Positions 50,805 to 58,569 of a stretch of 64,000 nucleotides of DNA are shown in pieces. Each line of letters starts with the position of its first letter. Within the stretch, counting starts at the first letter, position 1. This DNA comes from Cognatishimia activa (lineage in GTDB: Bacteria > Pseudomonadota > Alphaproteobacteria > Rhodobacterales > Rhodobacteraceae). The notes beneath the pieces are model-generated. The model ran no database searches. It was not told the DNA's origin and saw only the letters and a program-made list of their open reading frames with translations. The stretch lies in the NCBI RefSeq assembly GCF_001458335.1, contig NZ_CYTO01000020.1, positions 1 through 64,000 on the forward strand. Direction: 5' to 3'. Both the position numbers and the translations under genes were made by a program.

Positions 50805-52205
50805 ATGACTTTCAAATACGCAGTTTCCACCTTGGCAATGATCGCCGCTATCGCAACAGCTGGCCCCACGCTTGCCCAGGATAGCGGAGTTCTGACAAAG
50901 CAATATGACGATGGGGGTGTCTATGAGGGCACCTTTAAAGACGGATTGCAGCACGGAACCGGCAGCTATCGTTTGCCAAATGGCTACGAATATACCGGCG
51001 CCTGGGTGGATGGCGAAATTCAGGGCATGGGTCAGGCGCGCTTCCCCAATGGTTCTCTTTACGAGGGCGAATTTGTTAAAGGCAAACCAGAAGGTATCGG
51101 TAAGATCACCTTCACTGACGGCGGCACCTATGAGGGTGAATGGGTCGATGGGAAAATCACCGGCCAGGGTTTTGCGACCTACGCCAATGGTGTGACCTAT
51201 GAAGGTGGTTTCGTGAATGCTATGCACCACGGCCAAGGCACCATGCGCTCTCCCGGCGGCTACGTTTATGCCGGTGATTGGGTGAATGGTGTTAAAGAAG
51301 GGTCCGGCACGATCACTTATCCAGACGGTGCGGTCTATAACGGCGCGATCTTGGCTGGCGAACGCCAAGGCACCGGCACGCTGACCATGCCAGATGGGTT
51401 GGTCTATGAAGGCCTTTGGAGCGCTGGACAAATTGACGGGCAAGGTAAGCTGACCCAACCCAATGGCGATGTCTACGAGGGCACTCTGGTGGGCGGCCAG
51501 CGCGAAGGTTTTGGTCGGGTGCTCTATGCCAATGGCGATATTTATGAAGGTGACTTCAAAGGCGACCGACGTGAAGGCACCGGAGTATTTATCGGCGCAG
51601 ATGGGTACAAATATGAAGGCGATTGGGTCGCCGGGCAGATCCAAGGCAACGGCACTGTGACCTATCCGGATGGCTCGATCTACGTCGGTGGTTTCCGCGA
51701 GGATCTTGCGGATGGCCAAGGCATGATCACCTACCCAGATGGCTCAGTATACGAGGGCGACTGGCAAGGCGGGGTTATCCAGGGCAACGGCAAAGCGACC
51801 TATGCCAATGGACTTGTCTATGAGGGCGAATTCCAGAACGCGAAAAACCACGGTCAAGGCGTGATGACCTATTCCGATGGCTACCGGTACGAAGGCGCAT
51901 GGGCGGATGGCCAGCGTCATGGCCAAGGCAAAGCAACCTATACAGACGGCACCATCTACGAAGGCAATTTTGTCAGCGGACAACGGGACGGCACAGGCAC
52001 AATCACCATGCCAGATGGCTTCACGTACACAGGCGCTTGGAAAGCGGGCGAGATCGACGGCCAAGGGGTTGCGACCTACGCAAATGGCGATGTCTATGAG
52101 GGCACGTTCAAGGCTGGCAAACGCCAAGGTGCAGGGACAATGAAATATGCGTCCGGGCAGGAAACGTCAGGCGATTGGGAAAACGGCGCGCTGAAACAGA
52201 ACTAG
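50805..52205 (+). CDS. Periplasmic protein of 18 MORN repeats
   Basis: A 466-residue protein. A signal peptide (MTFKYAVSTLAMIAAIATAGPTLA) is followed from residue 38 by 18 tandem 23-residue MORN repeats, each of the type xYEGxxxxGxxxGxGxxxxxxG, and a degenerate last repeat. MORN proteins make long beta-sheets that bind membranes or proteins; in bacteria the roles are unknown. Start at ATG 50805; a longer frame begins at 50724 but lacks the signal-like start. No clear operon partner, and the next gene (LacI) is on the other strand. Confidence 0.85.
   Translation: MTFKYAVSTLAMIAAIATAGPTLAQDSGVLTKQYDDGGVYEGTFKDGLQHGTGSYRLPNGYEYTGAWVDGEIQGMGQARFPNGSLYEGEFVKGKPEGIGKITFTDGGTYEGEWVDGKITGQGFATYANGVTYEGGFVNAMHHGQGTMRSPGGYVYAGDWVNGVKEGSGTITYPDGAVYNGAILAGERQGTGTLTMPDGLVYEGLWSAGQIDGQGKLTQPNGDVYEGTLVGGQREGFGRVLYANGDIYEGDFKGDRREGTGVFIGADGYKYEGDWVAGQIQGNGTVTYPDGSIYVGGFREDLADGQGMITYPDGSVYEGDWQGGVIQGNGKATYANGLVYEGEFQNAKNHGQGVMTYSDGYRYEGAWADGQRHGQGKATYTDGTIYEGNFVSGQRDGTGTITMPDGFTYTGAWKAGEIDGQGVATYANGDVYEGTFKAGKRQGAGTMKYASGQETSGDWENGALKQN
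50916..52160 (+). repeat. Tandem 69-bp coding repeats of the MORN gene
   Basis: Eighteen imperfect tandem units of 69 bases (23 codons) form almost the whole MORN coding region. Codons vary strongly between units (GGC/GGT/GGA mixtures), so the array is old and not a recent DNA duplication. Confidence 0.8.
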
Positions 52206-52228
52206 AATCTGCCTCAGAGAGCCCCGCA

Positions 52229-53251
52229 TTAGGCGGTGCCTTCCAGCATCAGTTCAAACCCAAGATCATGAATCGGCGCGACCTCTGCCCCATTGTGGCA
52301 GCGCAGGAGGATTGATGCGGATTCCTTGCCCATCGTGAAGCGCGGCGTTTTGACAGACGTCAATTTACTTGGCAGCGCTTGGCCAAGATCGATGCCGTTG
52401 AATCCGACGATGGCCAAGCCCTCTGGGACAGAGATGCCTTGCGACATACAATGGAAATATCCACCCACGGCCAAGTCGTCATTTGCGTAGAAAATGCAGT
52501 CTATATCCGGGTTTTCTGCCAACAAAGCCTGTGTTGCCTGCGCGCCGATCTGTACCGAAGAATTCTCGTCACGGATCAGCCGTGCAATCAAAGGGCAACC
52601 TAGTTCGCTTAGTTTTTCTTCAAAACTCAGACGTCGTAGTTTGGAACGATCAGGGCGCTCGCCCCATGCCCCGATATAACCAAACTTCTTATACCCTTTT
52701 GCGACCATCCTCTCAGCCACTTCATAGGCCGCGTCGCGGTGAGACATACCCACGGCGACCTGTATGGGATCACTGTCGATATCCATCATTTGAACCACTG
52801 GTATGGCTTGCTTGAGAAGCAAGTGGCGGACGCGCTCATCCTGATCGGTCCCTGCAAGGATCACCCCCATTGGAGACCAAGCGAGCATGTCACGAACAAC
52901 CTGAAGCTCGCGCTCTTTGTCGTAGTGGGTGATGCCAAGCGCCGCCTGAAACCCATTTTCAGCCAGAACCGAATCGATTCCATCAAGCACTTCGGGAAAA
53001 ACGGCGTTCGACATCGACGGCACAATGACCGCAACCAAGTTACTGCTGCGGGTTTTTAACGCCCCCGCTAAACGGTTTGGCGTATAGCCCAACTCATCCG
53101 CTGCAGCGGTCACTTTCTCACGCAATTTGGCCGAAATATTGGGGGCATTTCGCATCACACGAGACACGGAAATATCTGAAACCCCTGCCTTTTTCGCCAC
53201 ATCTTTGATGGTGACGCGGTCTTGGGCTGGTTTGGCTGTGATGTCGTTCAT
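52229..53251 (-). CDS. LacI-family regulator of the tctCBA operon
   Basis: A 340-residue LacI/GalR regulator. Helix-turn-helix TIKDVAKKAGVSDISVSRVMRN, then effector domain with VAVIVPSMSNAVFPEVLDGID and CIFYANDDLAVGGYF and GLAIVGFNGIDLGQ. Start at 53251 is preceded by GGGAG. Divergent from tctC, and three TGACAACGTT-type sites lie between, so it likely represses both genes. Effector likely a carboxylate carried by the Tct system. Confidence 0.91.
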   Translation of the reverse strand: MNDITAKPAQDRVTIKDVAKKAGVSDISVSRVMRNAPNISAKLREKVTAAADELGYTPNRLAGALKTRSSNLVAVIVPSMSNAVFPEVLDGIDSVLAENGFQAALGITHYDKERELQVVRDMLAWSPMGVILAGTDQDERVRHLLLKQAIPVVQMMDIDSDPIQVAVGMSHRDAAYEVAERMVAKGYKKFGYIGAWGERPDRSKLRRLSFEEKLSELGCPLIARLIRDENSSVQIGAQATQALLAENPDIDCIFYANDDLAVGGYFHCMSQGISVPEGLAIVGFNGIDLGQALPSKLTSVKTPRFTMGKESASILLRCHNGAEVAPIHDLGFELMLEGTA

Positions 53252-53292
53252 TGCGATACTCCCCACCGACCCCTAGCGCAAATGACCCAGAC

Positions 53293-53306
53293 TGACAACG
53301 TTGTCA
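53293..53306. promoter_or_regulatory. LacI-type operator TGACAACGTTGTCA (perfect)
   Basis: Perfect 14-base palindrome between the divergent LacI gene (start 53251) and tctC (start 53386). First of three similar sites. Confidence 0.78.
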
Positions 53307-53313
53307 TTTAAAA

Positions 53314-53329
53314 TTGACAACGTTAACAA
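53314..53329. promoter_or_regulatory. LacI-type operator, second copy
   Basis: TTGACAACGTTAACAA, near-palindromic, sharing ACAACGTT with the first site and spaced 22 bases from it (about two helical turns). Confidence 0.68.
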
Positions 53330-53335
53330 TTTAAA

Positions 53336-53349
53336 TGACAACGTTACCA
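53336..53349. promoter_or_regulatory. LacI-type operator, third copy
   Basis: TGACAACGTTACCA, 21 bases after the second site, 37 bases before the tctC ATG. Left half identical to site 1, right half with two changes. Confidence 0.66.
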
Positions 53350-53385
53350 ATCTACATAAATTTGAGCTTCATTAGGGAGGAAAAC

Positions 53386-54339
53386 ATGAAACTCACATCC
53401 GCAATTGGTATGGCCTTTGGCGCAGCCCTGGCTGCAACCGGTGCCGTCGCTGCCGATTTCCCAGAACGTCCGATCAACCTGATCGCCCCTTTCAACGCAG
53501 GCGGTGGCACAGATCTATTGCTGCGCGGTCTCGCTCCTCATTTTGAAGAAGCGGTTGGCGAAAACGTTTTTGTGTCCAACATGTCCGGCGGCTCTGGCAC
53601 CGTGGCGGCATCTGCGCTGCAAGGTCAGAAACCGACCGGTTACCAGATGGCATACATGTCGATCACCGTGTCCACCATCCAGCCTCAGATCAAAAACGTT
53701 CCATATGGCGTGGATAGCTGGACGCCGATCTGTTCAATTGCCGCATCCCCCACCATGCTGTTTGTAAGCAATGATAGCCCTTTCCAGTCCATGGAAGACG
53801 TGGTCGCTGCGGTGAACGCTGAACCAGGCAAATATGTATTCGGTTCATCCGGCCCAGGTGCGATCACCCACCTCTCCATGGTTTCGGCGTTCTCTGGCCT
53901 CGACCTGATGGATAAAGTGAAACACCTGCCATTCAAGGGCTCCGGCCCAGCGATCAAAGAGCTGACAGCGGGCAACATCCATTTCTTCGGCGATACCGAG
54001 CTCTTGATGAAACGCGGCGATTTCCGCCCATTGATGGTGTTTAACGCCGAGCGTTTGGACAGCTTCCCAGATGTACCGACTGCGACTGAAGTTGGTATCG
54101 CAGCACCGCTCAACGAGCTTTATCTCTGGGGTGGTCTCTTCGCGCCTGCCGGGCTGGAGCAAGGCACCGTTGATGTACTGGCCAAGGCATGCGACGACGC
54201 CGTGCATTCCGATGGGTTCCAAGAATTCGCGAACAACTCTGGCACAGTGATCAACCACCGTGGCCCTGAAGAGTTCAATGCTTTCTTCCGAGCGCAATAC
54301 GACGCCAACAAAGCGCTGATTTCTGCCGCTGGTCTCTAA
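53386..54339 (+). CDS. tctC: Tripartite tricarboxylate transporter substrate-binding protein
   Basis: A 317-residue periplasmic binding protein with signal peptide MKLTSAIGMAFGAALAATGAVAADFPERPI. The first segment of the mature protein, INLIAPFNAGGGTDLLLRGLAPHFEE, is the TctC/Bug signature; PFKGSGPAIKELTAGNIHF is also typical. It traps a carboxylate for the TctA/TctB membrane complex. Start at 53386 follows AGGGAGG. Three LacI operators lie directly upstream. Confidence 0.92.
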   Translation: MKLTSAIGMAFGAALAATGAVAADFPERPINLIAPFNAGGGTDLLLRGLAPHFEEAVGENVFVSNMSGGSGTVAASALQGQKPTGYQMAYMSITVSTIQPQIKNVPYGVDSWTPICSIAASPTMLFVSNDSPFQSMEDVVAAVNAEPGKYVFGSSGPGAITHLSMVSAFSGLDLMDKVKHLPFKGSGPAIKELTAGNIHFFGDTELLMKRGDFRPLMVFNAERLDSFPDVPTATEVGIAAPLNELYLWGGLFAPAGLEQGTVDVLAKACDDAVHSDGFQEFANNSGTVINHRGPEEFNAFFRAQYDANKALISAAGL

Positions 54340-54401
54340 AGACACGCATTTTGGGTGGCGCGTGTTAGCCTGCGCCACCCAGTCCAAAAAGGTTTCCGCA
54401 C

Positions 54402-54860
54402 ATGTCTCGCCATCTCAACGAGCGCGTTTTTGTGCTTCTGGCTCTCTTGCTCAGTGCCGTTGCGCTTTATCGCTCAAGCCTCACTCTCAGTTTTTCCGAT
54501 GTAGGCAGCGCCCACTCTCCGGTGTTTTTCCCGCAGATCATTTTGGTTTTGTGGATAGGTCTTACTGTCATAGCTTTGGGCCAGACCCTGATGCAATCGG
54601 TGAAGGCTCAGCCCATTGATGGCGTTTTCAGGCTGATCATCTTGGTGGCGGCAAGCATTGCCTACACAAACCTGCTCACCATGTACGGGTTCTTTCTGAC
54701 ATCCGCGTTGTTCACGCTGATTTGCCTGCCGGTGTTTGGCATGCGCCATCCGGCAATCCTAACTGGATACGCAATCGCTGTGCCCGGAGCATTGGTTTTG
54801 CTCTTCAACCATGTGCTTGGCATGCCACTGCCGACATCTCCGTTCACCCATTATTTCTAA
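54402..54860 (+). CDS. tctB: Tripartite tricarboxylate transporter small permease
   Basis: A 152-residue membrane protein with four hydrophobic segments (about residues 8-28, 42-63, 77-97 and 104-140) and the FPQIILVLWIGLTV segment common to TctB. Together with TctA it forms the sodium-coupled transport unit. The 62-base gap from tctC contains no obvious terminator. Start ATG 54402. Confidence 0.86.
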   Translation: MSRHLNERVFVLLALLLSAVALYRSSLTLSFSDVGSAHSPVFFPQIILVLWIGLTVIALGQTLMQSVKAQPIDGVFRLIILVAASIAYTNLLTMYGFFLTSALFTLICLPVFGMRHPAILTGYAIAVPGALVLLFNHVLGMPLPTSPFTHYF

Positions 54861-54869
54861 GGAACCAAG

Positions 54870-56363
54870 ATGCTCTCGTCCCTACCCGACGCTTTTGCGC
54901 TGCTGTTTAATATTGAAGGCATTTTGGTTCTCGTGCTGGGCACAGTTCTGGGCATCATCTTAGGCGCAATGCCGGGCATTGGGTCCACGGTGGCCGTTGC
55001 CATTGTTTTACCCTTCACGCTTTCCATGGGCCAAGCGCCCGCAATCATCCTATTGCTCGCCGTCTATGCGGGGTCAGTCTACGGCGGTTCCATTGCTGCC
55101 ATCCTGATCAATACCCCTGGCACACCGCAATCGGCGGCGACATGTTTGGATGGCTACCCAATGGCGCAGCGCGGCGAAGCCGGGCTCGCCTTGGGTTGGG
55201 CCACTGTCGCGTCCGTCATCGGCGGCCTCGTCTCAGCGGTGGTTCTCATTTTTGCAGCCCCCGAACTCGCGGCATTCGCTTTGGAGTTCGGCCCCATCGA
55301 AACCTTCGCGCTTATCCTATTGGGTATGACATGTATCGTGTCGGTTTCGACCGGATCTGTGGTGAAAGGCCTTTTGTCTGGCATGATCGGCATTTTCCTA
55401 AGCCTCGTGGGCGGCGACCCGATCACTGGAGAGTTCCGCTTCACCTACGACAAATGGCAACTCTATTCCGGCTTCAATCTCTTGGCGGTCGTTATTGGGG
55501 TCTTTGCTCTTTCGGAGGTCCTGATCCGAGCAAGCCAGAAAGTGAACGAAGTCTCTGATCTTGTGAGCTTCAAAGGCATCGTTCTGCCCAAGCTGTCAGA
55601 TTGGAGCGGCCGGGTCCGCAATCTGGTAAAGTCCGTCCTTATCGGCAATGTCATCGGTGTTCTGCCGGGCACTGGAGCCGCGACCGCAGCCTTTATTTCT
55701 TACGCAGAAGGCCGTCGTTCTTCGCGTAACAGCGAGAACTTTGGCAAAGGCGAGCCGGACGGCATCGTTTCATCTGAAGCGGCGAACAACGCTGTGACCG
55801 GTGGCGCATTGGTGCCGACCATGGCGCTTGGTATTCCCGGAGACGCGATCACTGCTGTTATGCTCGCCACACTCACCTTGCACGGCATCACGCCGGGACC
55901 AAAACTGGTCGAAGATAACCCGGCACTCATCGGCGCAATCTTCACCGGTTTCTTTGTGATTAACCTTCTTTTGCTCCCGCTGGGAATCCTTTTGTCTCGC
56001 ATCGCCGCGCCTGTTTTGCGTGTTCGAGAGGCCTATATGATGACCGCTATCGTGCTGCTCTGCGCCGTTGGGATCTATTTTGTGCGCGGCAACCCGTTTG
56101 ACTTGCTGGTCATGGGACTGGCCGGGGTTGGCGGCTTCATCCTACGTCGCCAAGGCTTCCCAATGGCGCCTCTGGTCATCGGCATGGTGCTTGGTCCGAC
56201 ACTCGAATTGACGCTTCGCCAAGGGCTGATCCTGAAAGACGGCAACTTCCTCGCGTTCTTCCAAAGCCCCATCGCGCTCGTCCTGATTATAGCAGCCACC
56301 ATCGCATTGTGCCTGCCCTTGATCCGCTTGGGTCTCGCCCGTACCCGTCAGGTCGCGCAATGA
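54870..56363 (+). CDS. tctA: Tripartite tricarboxylate transporter large permease
   Basis: A 497-residue protein with about 12 hydrophobic segments. The inverted-repeat signatures LGAMPGIGSTVAVAIVLPF and GVLPGTGAATAAFISYAEG are the TctA hallmark. Moves citrate or another carboxylate with sodium. Start ATG 54870 follows AAGGAAC. Its stop overlaps the hydrolase start by 4 bases (ATGA), so the hydrolase is translationally coupled. Confidence 0.93.
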   Translation: MLSSLPDAFALLFNIEGILVLVLGTVLGIILGAMPGIGSTVAVAIVLPFTLSMGQAPAIILLLAVYAGSVYGGSIAAILINTPGTPQSAATCLDGYPMAQRGEAGLALGWATVASVIGGLVSAVVLIFAAPELAAFALEFGPIETFALILLGMTCIVSVSTGSVVKGLLSGMIGIFLSLVGGDPITGEFRFTYDKWQLYSGFNLLAVVIGVFALSEVLIRASQKVNEVSDLVSFKGIVLPKLSDWSGRVRNLVKSVLIGNVIGVLPGTGAATAAFISYAEGRRSSRNSENFGKGEPDGIVSSEAANNAVTGGALVPTMALGIPGDAITAVMLATLTLHGITPGPKLVEDNPALIGAIFTGFFVINLLLLPLGILLSRIAAPVLRVREAYMMTAIVLLCAVGIYFVRGNPFDLLVMGLAGVGGFILRRQGFPMAPLVIGMVLGPTLELTLRQGLILKDGNFLAFFQSPIALVLIIAATIALCLPLIRLGLARTRQVAQ

Positions 56364-57232
56364 AAGGCTTTGAAATCACGAATGAGGGGCTGATCTCAAC
56401 GGAGCAAATAACCCTTTTCCACATGCGCACGCGCCCAAAGGGGCATCCCCATGGGCGCGTGCTGCTTCTGGGGGGGTCTAATTTCGACCTTCGACTAAAG
56501 CGGCGCTTTCTTACGTCACCATTGTTGGACGCGGTCGAACTCGCCACCTTCGAACCCCGCGGCATTGGCCGATCTGATCTGCCTGACGGCGCTTGGTCCA
56601 TGCAAGATTACGCCAAAGACGCATTTTCCTACATGGATGCGATCGGCTGGCACGACGCGCATATCATCGGCGAAAGCTTTGGCGGTATGACTGCGCTGCA
56701 TATGGCCAATATGGCTCCGGCACGCGTTTCCAGCATGGTTCTCACATCAACTACGTCGGGCGGAGCGGGCGGCGCATCATTTGATGTGTCAGAATTTCTT
56801 GATCTACCGCGAAAGGAAGCCGCCGAGCGGGCCCTTTGCTTGCAGGATGTGCGTGCCGACGACGCTCGTATGAGCGATCCAGACGCCTATAAACAAATGC
56901 TAAACGCACGCCTTGAGTTTGAAGAGGCCTTTGCTGACCCATCGATAAACTCTGGCGGCTATGCAAAGCTCCTAGATGCCCGACGCGATCACAACATTTG
57001 GGACGCGCTACCAGAGATCAAAACACCAACTTTGGTCATTGCGGGCATCCAGGACAGGCAAGCCCCACAGCGCGCGCAGAAAGCGATGGCCGCGGCACTG
57101 GAAAACGGGTCCTTTTGGCTGCTTAATGGAGGGCATGGGGTGTTATTTGAGTCACCTGCTGTTTCGCAGGCAATTCTCACTGAGTGGCTGGATTTGAATC
57201 CAATGATGGAGCTAAAGAGATTTCAGTCTTAG
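56360..57232 (+). CDS. Alpha/beta hydrolase linked to the Tct transporter
   Basis: A 290-residue hydrolase. Nucleophile Ser in IGESFGGMTALHM, Asp in AGIQDRQAP and His in NGGHGVLFE form the triad. The insert STTSGGAGGASFDVSEFLDL matches that of the hydrolase at 20423, so they are paralogues with different transporters. Start overlaps tctA's stop. Likely hydrolyses an ester or lactone of the imported acid. Cytoplasmic. Confidence 0.88.
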   Translation: MKGFEITNEGLISTEQITLFHMRTRPKGHPHGRVLLLGGSNFDLRLKRRFLTSPLLDAVELATFEPRGIGRSDLPDGAWSMQDYAKDAFSYMDAIGWHDAHIIGESFGGMTALHMANMAPARVSSMVLTSTTSGGAGGASFDVSEFLDLPRKEAAERALCLQDVRADDARMSDPDAYKQMLNARLEFEEAFADPSINSGGYAKLLDARRDHNIWDALPEIKTPTLVIAGIQDRQAPQRAQKAMAAALENGSFWLLNGGHGVLFESPAVSQAILTEWLDLNPMMELKRFQS

Positions 57233-57243
57233 CCGTATCCGCC

Positions 57244-57906
57244 TCACCAAGGCACTGGATGACCCCGCCAGTCAAAAAAGCCTCCGCTGTCTTCTGGCTG
57301 TAATCCCTCTACAACCTTGATCAAGTTTTGTGCCGCCTCTTTTGAAGTCACTTTTGGCGCGCTGGGAAAACCGCTCGTAAACGAAGTGGCAACTGTGCCG
57401 GGATGCATCGCAACGCATACCGCTTGTTTGTGACTGCGCTTAAGCTCAATGGCAGCGGTATGCAGCACTTGGTTCAACCCCGCCTTTGAAGCCCGATAGG
57501 AATACCAGCCGCCCGCGCGATTATCGCCAATGGAGCCGACACGCGCCGAAAGCGCCACCAGACGCGCAGATCCATCCCGCGACAACAAACGTTTGGCGTG
57601 TTTCATGACCAGCGCGGGACCAACGGTATTTACCGCCAGCACGCCCACCATCTCGACGGCGTCAAGCTCCGCTAGGGATTTTTCAGGTCTCTCTGCCGCT
57701 CCAGTCAGAACCCCAAGCGCGATCCAAATCTGATCATATGGGCCTTGAAGACTTTCCAATGCGGCTTCAGCCCGACCGGGATAGGTCACATCAAACCCAT
57801 CTCCGCTGCGCGACAGGCCTGTAACATGGGCACCCCGCGCCTCAAATGCCTCTCGCAATGCAGCACCAATGCCACCACTGTCACCAATGATAAGTATCTG
57901 TTCCAT
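57244..57906 (-). CDS. SDR-family oxidoreductase
   Basis: A 220-residue SDR. The Gly-rich loop IIGDSGGIGAALREAFEARGA replaces the usual TGxxxGxG, catalytic Tyr and Lys are in YSYRASKAG, and the C-terminal region has PGTVATSF. It resembles the CsgA-type or benzil-reductase-like SDRs. Substrate not assignable. Start ATG 57906; convergent with the alpha/beta hydrolase (11-base gap). Upstream lies the leuA leader region. Confidence 0.85.
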   Translation of the reverse strand: MEQILIIGDSGGIGAALREAFEARGAHVTGLSRSGDGFDVTYPGRAEAALESLQGPYDQIWIALGVLTGAAERPEKSLAELDAVEMVGVLAVNTVGPALVMKHAKRLLSRDGSARLVALSARVGSIGDNRAGGWYSYRASKAGLNQVLHTAAIELKRSHKQAVCVAMHPGTVATSFTSGFPSAPKVTSKEAAQNLIKVVEGLQPEDSGGFFDWRGHPVPW

Positions 57907-58010
57907 AGGGAGCACATAGCCTCAGAAAGGTTGATATCAAATGCAGTTTGGATGTTTCACCACTCACGACCACCTCAAATTTTTCTACTTTTCATTCTCT
58001 TACTGCCCTG

Positions 58011-58016
58011 TATAGT
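58011..58016 (+). promoter_or_regulatory. Possible -10 element of the leuA leader transcript
   Basis: TATAGT lies 8 bases before the leader ATG (58024). The matching -35 is unclear (TTCATT at 57991-57996 would have short spacing), so only tentative. Confidence 0.3.
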
Positions 58017-58023
58017 CAAGCTC

Positions 58024-58110
58024 ATGAAAACGATGACCCATATCGCATCCCTGCAGCGCCTCCCGGCGCCGTTTGCGCGTGGTCTAGACCTACTCCTAAC
58101 TCGCCTCTGA
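58024..58110 (+). CDS. leuL: leuA leader peptide (attenuation)
   Basis: A 28-codon frame from ATG 58024 to TGA 58108-58110. Its last nine codons include five Leu codons, with the run CTA GAC CTA CTC CTA; seven of 28 residues are Leu. CTA is otherwise rare in this window. Small peptides with a run of codons for the regulated amino acid are the hallmark of ribosome-mediated attenuation of amino acid genes, here upstream of a leuA gene. See the folding alternatives in the next entry. Confidence 0.75.
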   Translation: MKTMTHIASLQRLPAPFARGLDLLLTRL

Positions 58111-58146
58111 GCGCGGCCTTCTCGGCGCGCGTGCTCAGAGGAGTAG
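58090..58146 (+). promoter_or_regulatory. Attenuator-type alternative stems before cupin-leuA
   Basis: One stem pairs CCTCTGAGC (58104-58112, over the leader stop codon) with GCTCAGAGG (58133-58141). A competing stem pairs CTACTCCT (58090-58097, over the Leu codons) with AGGAGTAG (58139-58146). The two share 58139-58141 and exclude each other, as in classic attenuators. No U-run follows, so Rho-dependent or translational control is possible. Leucine shortage is expected to stall the ribosome on the Leu run. Confidence 0.65.
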
Positions 58147-58201
58147 TGACGCGCCGTACCCACCGAAGCCCACACACGCTACGAGTTTAGGAACGCAATT
58201 C

Positions 58202-58558
58202 ATGCAAAAGATAAATCTGGCTAAAAAGCTCGCGATGTTTTCGTCGCACTGGGACCCGCACGTGGTCGCCAACTATAATGACAACGAAATCATGGTCGTG
58301 AAATTCAAAGGCGAATTTCCTTTTCATAAACATGACACCACAGATGATTTCTTCCTCGTCCTCGAGGGAGAGGTGACCATGGAGTATGAAAACCACGATC
58401 CCGTCACCTTTGGCGCTGGCGAACTTGTCGTCGTGCCCAAAGGCGTTGTACACCGCCCGAAAGCTGAATCAGAGGTGAAGGTACTTCTGATCGAACCCAA
58501 GGGTGAACCAAATTCCGGGGACAGCGGCCGAGAGCCTGCACCCAAGCCGCATATCTAA
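58202..58558 (+). CDS. Cupin-domain protein between leader and leuA
   Basis: A 118-residue single-cupin protein. Metal-ligand motif 1 is FPFHKHDTTDDFFLVLEGE (two His, Glu-like spacing) and motif 2 is PKGVVHRP with a His. Such small proteins often bind a metal and a small molecule; the function is unknown. It lies 11 bases before leuA and downstream of the leader peptide, so it is predicted to share leucine control. Start ATG 58202 follows AGGAACG. Confidence 0.85.
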   Translation: MQKINLAKKLAMFSSHWDPHVVANYNDNEIMVVKFKGEFPFHKHDTTDDFFLVLEGEVTMEYENHDPVTFGAGELVVVPKGVVHRPKAESEVKVLLIEPKGEPNSGDSGREPAPKPHI

Positions 58559-58569
58559 GGACAAGACTA

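Noticed and set aside
50766-51719. 317-codon minus-strand frame
   Set aside because: Antisense to the MORN array; its regular pattern only reflects the tandem repeats.
50916-52160. Possible CRISPR-like array
   Set aside because: The 69-base periodicity is coding MORN repeats; units are not identical and no spacers or cas genes occur.
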